In this document: positions 61,314 through 64,000 of the stretch, in pieces | Layout: each line of letters begins with the position of its first letter | Numbering within the stretch: the stretch's first letter is position 1 | From: Kocuria sp. cx-455 | GTDB taxonomy: Bacteria; Actinomycetota; Actinomycetes; Actinomycetales; Micrococcaceae | NCBI RefSeq assembly: GCF_014698015.1 | Contig: NZ_JACXBS010000007.1 | Location: 1 to 64,000 of the forward strand | Reading direction: 5' to 3' | Length of the DNA stretch: 64,000 bases | Program-made: the position numbers and the translations under genes | The notes under the pieces: model-generated | The model's input: only the letters and a program-made list of their open reading frames with translations | What the model was told of the DNA's origin: nothing | Databases searched by the model: none

Positions 61314-62945
61314 ATGTTTCGTTTGTTCCACAACGCCACGGTCCACGCCATGAACCCGGCCACGGGGTGGACGCCCCGAGCCACGTGGCTCACCCGCGAC
61401 ATGCCCCACCCGGATGCCATCCTCACCTCCGAGGACCGCATCGTGGCCGTGGGCGCTTATCGGGACCTCAAGGACAGGGCGCCCATGGGTACGGAGCGCA
61501 TCGACCTCGAGGGTCGATACGTACTGCCGGGGATGGGCGACGGACACATTCATTCCGCCATTTACTCGCGGTCCATCACGGAACCGGACATGCGGGCCTG
61601 CGCATCGCTGCGGGATGCGTTGGAGCTGCTGAAACCGTTCGTGGACCGGGCCCGCCAGGACAAGTCGAAGACGTGGATCTTCGGCGGTCACTGGAACGCC
61701 AATGGCTGGGACGTCCCGGTGTTCCCGGACAAGCACAGTTTGGACAGCATCTGCCCGGACATCCCCATGGCTCTGGGGTCGCTGGATTGGCACACGTTGT
61801 GGCTCAACTCCAGGGCCCTCGAGACCCTGGGGCTGGACCGCAACGTCAAGGACCCGGACGGCGGCACCTACGAGCGCGACGAACACGGGGAGCTGACCGG
61901 CATCATTCGTGAAGCCGCGGGCATCCCCATTCGTGACGGTCTGATGCAGTCGGACGTCTCCGGCAACATCGATGATTACCTTCCCGCCGGTCAGCGTGAA
62001 TTGCTCAAGAGAGGTATCACCTCTATTCACGACATCGACGGCGCCGATTGCCTCTCCGCCTATCAAAAGCTCCGCGAGCGCGGTGAGCTCGATATTCGCG
62101 TTCACAAAATTTTGCGCCAGGAACAAATCCTAGACTTCATCGACCGTGGCGTCCGCACTGCCTCGGGAGACGAATGGATTTCCATGGGCCCGCTCAAGCT
62201 CTTCGCGGACGGCGCTCTGGGTTCACACACGTGCCACATGTCGGATCCTTGGCCGGGCACGGCGGATCATGGCATGGCCGTGACCACCCGGGACGAATTG
62301 GATCATTGGATTCACCTGGCAGCGAGCGCCGGCATTGCCACCGCGGTGCATGCGATCGGTGACCAGGCCGCCACCGAGGTGTTGGACGCCTTTGAGGCCC
62401 ACCAGGCCATGTCGCGGGTGTTCGGGTTGCGTCAGCGAATCGAGCACGCCCAGTACATCAAGCGCAGTGATGTCCCGCGGTTCCGTCAGCTGGGTGTTAC
62501 CGCGTCCATGCAGCCCATGCACTGCACCGCGGACCTTCCCCTGAATGACTTCCTGGCGGATCGTGATCTGGTCGCCTACGGCTGGAACAGTCTGCGAGCC
62601 GCCGGCGCCGAACTTGTCTTCGGTTCGGACGCGCCGGTCGAGGATCCCAATCCGTTCCAGGGCATCCACGCGGCCATTACGCGCTCCCGCCACGGAGATG
62701 CGGTGGACGGCTGGCAGCCGCAGGAAACCGTGTCCCGGCCGGAGGCCGTGTACTACTACACCCACGCCGTGGCGCGCGCCTCCTATGAGGAGAACCGCAA
62801 GGGCTGCTTGGCGCCGGGTATGCTCGCGGACTTCGTGGTGGTGGATCGGGACGTGTTCTCCGAGGACGACCGCGCGGTCAAGGACACCGTGGTCCAAGCC
62901 ACCGTTGTGGGCGCCCGGGTCCGCTACCGGCGCGGGGTCAACTGA
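61314..62945 (+). CDS. Amidohydrolase family 3 (YtcJ-like), copy 2
   Basis: 543 residues from ATG 61314 with AGGAG nine bases upstream. HxH is His78/His80 in GMGDGHIHSAIYS; LFADGALGSHTCHMSD holds the bridging Lys (MGPLKLFADG); then ATAVHAIGDQAATEVLDAFE, RIEHAQYIKRSD and VFGSDAPVEDPNPFQGI. The same family as the gene at 57804 but clearly divergent in sequence. It is likely a metal-dependent hydrolase for a different bond in the same compound or a related compound. A TAGGAT box at 61255-61260 hints at an extra promoter. Its end overlaps the Lrp gene by 8 bp (convergent). Confidence 0.9.
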   Translation: MFRLFHNATVHAMNPATGWTPRATWLTRDMPHPDAILTSEDRIVAVGAYRDLKDRAPMGTERIDLEGRYVLPGMGDGHIHSAIYSRSITEPDMRACASLRDALELLKPFVDRARQDKSKTWIFGGHWNANGWDVPVFPDKHSLDSICPDIPMALGSLDWHTLWLNSRALETLGLDRNVKDPDGGTYERDEHGELTGIIREAAGIPIRDGLMQSDVSGNIDDYLPAGQRELLKRGITSIHDIDGADCLSAYQKLRERGELDIRVHKILRQEQILDFIDRGVRTASGDEWISMGPLKLFADGALGSHTCHMSDPWPGTADHGMAVTTRDELDHWIHLAASAGIATAVHAIGDQAATEVLDAFEAHQAMSRVFGLRQRIEHAQYIKRSDVPRFRQLGVTASMQPMHCTADLPLNDFLADRDLVAYGWNSLRAAGAELVFGSDAPVEDPNPFQGIHAAITRSRHGDAVDGWQPQETVSRPEAVYYYTHAVARASYEENRKGCLAPGMLADFVVVDRDVFSEDDRAVKDTVVQATVVGARVRYRRGVN

Positions 62946-63978
62946 GGTGCAACCGGGGTGAGATGAATTTCTGACCCACGTGGCCCTCGGTATCCAGAAC
63001 CCAGCCCATGCGTTTGATGGGCCGCAGCGAGACCACCGTTTCCTGAATGTCCATGCCCGGGACCGCGGACTGGATGGCCCGTTCGGCCTCCAGAATATCC
63101 CCCACGGAACGAAGCCACATGACCACCATGAGGTTGGCGCGCCCGGTGATGGACGTGACGACGCGAGTGCGCGGATCCCGGTTGAGAGCCTCCGCGGCGG
63201 CCTCGTGCTGGTTCGCGTCCAGGCGGGCGAACCATTGGGCTGTGATGGGCATCCCGGAGAACCGCTGGATCAGGTCGCAACGAATGGACAACAACTGCGA
63301 GGCCAGGACCTTGTGCAGGTAACGGCGGGCGGTGGCCGGGTGCAGTCCCGTGGTGCGGGCGATCTCGGCCGCACTTGCGCGACCGTCGAGCATGAGTGCC
63401 TCGATCACGGGGCGGTGATCCTCGCTGAGCGGCGTACTACTGACCGGCAACGATTCCCGTTCGGCCCTCGCCCACGCCTGCGCCGCCCGTCGCTGCTCGT
63501 CGCTGAGCCTGTTCAAGCGCCACCCGTCACCGGCGCGGTGAAGTTTGGTGGAGATCATGTTGTGGATCTTCACGACACCCTGGACCCGGGAGATTTTTTC
63601 CTCGGTGATGCGTGACAGCGATTGCAGATCCCGACTGACCACTGTGAGACCGAGATCCGGCTCGCGACCGAAGGCATCCACGGAAAGTACCTCGGGCATG
63701 GCCACGAGTTCTCTCACGACACGTTCCCACTGCTGGGTGCCACACGAGACCTCCTGAAAGGACAGGAGATTCCTGGGGTCGTTGAGATTGACCTGAGCCG
63801 TGATCCAGGCCGCCCCGGAGCTGCGCAGTTTCTCCCACCGCCCGGCCAGAGTGGTGGGGTGGGCGTCCAAGATCTCGGCGGCTTCACCCCACGTGATTCT
63901 GGGGGCCCACTGCAGCAAGCTGATGAGCTCCAGGTCCTGATCGGACAGCTCAGCCTTGGCCTGGCCGTTGCTTGACAT
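62938..63978 (-). CDS. Lrp/AsnC-family regulator with two HTH-RAM units
   Basis: 346 residues, about twice the normal Lrp length. First unit: HTH DQDLELISLLQWAPRITWGE with AEILDAHPTTLAGRWEKLRSSG, then an effector domain. Second unit: HTH HRPVIEALMLDGRASAAEI with ARTTGLHPATARRYLHKVL, then RAM-like RVVTSITGRANLMVVMWLRS. GGAGGGAG precedes the ATG. By family it senses an amino acid or related ligand. It lies next to, and converges on, the second amidohydrolase, so it is probably the regulator of the whole cluster (inference). Confidence 0.88.
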   Translation of the reverse strand: MSSNGQAKAELSDQDLELISLLQWAPRITWGEAAEILDAHPTTLAGRWEKLRSSGAAWITAQVNLNDPRNLLSFQEVSCGTQQWERVVRELVAMPEVLSVDAFGREPDLGLTVVSRDLQSLSRITEEKISRVQGVVKIHNMISTKLHRAGDGWRLNRLSDEQRRAAQAWARAERESLPVSSTPLSEDHRPVIEALMLDGRASAAEIARTTGLHPATARRYLHKVLASQLLSIRCDLIQRFSGMPITAQWFARLDANQHEAAAEALNRDPRTRVVTSITGRANLMVVMWLRSVGDILEAERAIQSAVPGMDIQETVVSLRPIKRMGWVLDTEGHVGQKFISPRLHLS

Positions 63979-64000
63979 GGATCTCCCTCCGTGTGTGGTG

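Noticed and set aside
1-64000. CRISPR arrays, prophage structural genes, defence systems, secondary-metabolite clusters
   Set aside because: I saw no regularly spaced repeats, no cas, capsid or terminase proteins, no restriction or toxin-antitoxin genes, and no polyketide or peptide synthetase modules.
1-64000. Riboswitches, including a c-di-AMP type near disA
   Set aside because: No gap long enough and with the expected conserved motifs was recognised; most candidate genes have leaderless or very short leaders.

Overview
The window is high-GC DNA (my estimate is a little over 60% G+C) from an actinobacterium, most likely Micrococcales and plausibly Micrococcaceae. Support comes from Lsr2 next to ClpC, a serS/HAD/lipid kinase/pheA neighbourhood, actinobacterium-type single-domain ArgA, DUF3180 and DUF2520 proteins, and many leaderless genes with a TANNNT box 6-7 nt before the start codon. 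Gene order from about 23 to 48 kb follows, from memory, the Mycobacterium tuberculosis Rv3585-Rv3628c region, so this is a conserved chromosomal backbone. Coding density is about 90%, and apart from the first kilobase I see no intact mobile element.

Layout. 1-1.26 kb is a graveyard of mobile DNA beside tRNA-Ser(GCU): an IS3-family 3' end, an unassigned tail, a frameshifted tyrosine-integrase N-terminus, a 485-bp internally deleted IS481-type element with both inverted repeats, and a 15-bp copy of the tRNA 3' end. 1.5-5.3 kb: GT4 glycosyltransferase, Wzx/MATE-like flippase and GT2 glycosyltransferase (surface polysaccharide). 5.4-7.5 kb: a RecQ-type helicase fused to a phosphoribosyltransferase-like domain. 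8.2-21.5 kb: phosphate acquisition (orphan pstS, DUF47-pit, pstSCAB), with an LLM flavin oxidoreductase, a DUF418-like acyltransferase, a sirtuin, tRNA-Lys(UUU) and a three-domain glutaminase-STAS-cNMP protein in between. 21.8-27.9 kb: FUSC membrane protein, radA, disA (c-di-AMP synthase), a membrane-anchored protein, mutY and argA.

28-47.4 kb is a long leftward block, given here in transcription order: dacB, zincin metalloprotease, HTH protein, tilS, hpt, ftsH, folE-folP-folB-folK, DUF3180, two bacterial-PH-domain proteins, DUF2520 protein, panC, lysS, small membrane protein, lsr2, clpC. Many genes overlap by 1-4 nt (ATGA or GTGA junctions), so translational coupling is likely. panD and coaX, which I recall lying between panC and lysS in mycobacteria, are absent. 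ppa diverges at 47.6 kb.

48-55.8 kb holds an unknown protein, a SatD-like HTH protein, a HAD hydrolase, serS, a diacylglycerol-kinase-family enzyme, a gluconate-permease-like gene, pheA and a rhodanese. 56.2-64 kb is a catabolic-looking cluster: amino-acid permease, YtcJ-type amidohydrolase, ThDP-dependent enzyme, a second YtcJ-type amidohydrolase and a tandem-domain Lrp/AsnC regulator. A 23-bp dyad lies between the divergent permease and first amidohydrolase. Its substrate is not deducible from sequence, and it is the best candidate here for an undescribed system.
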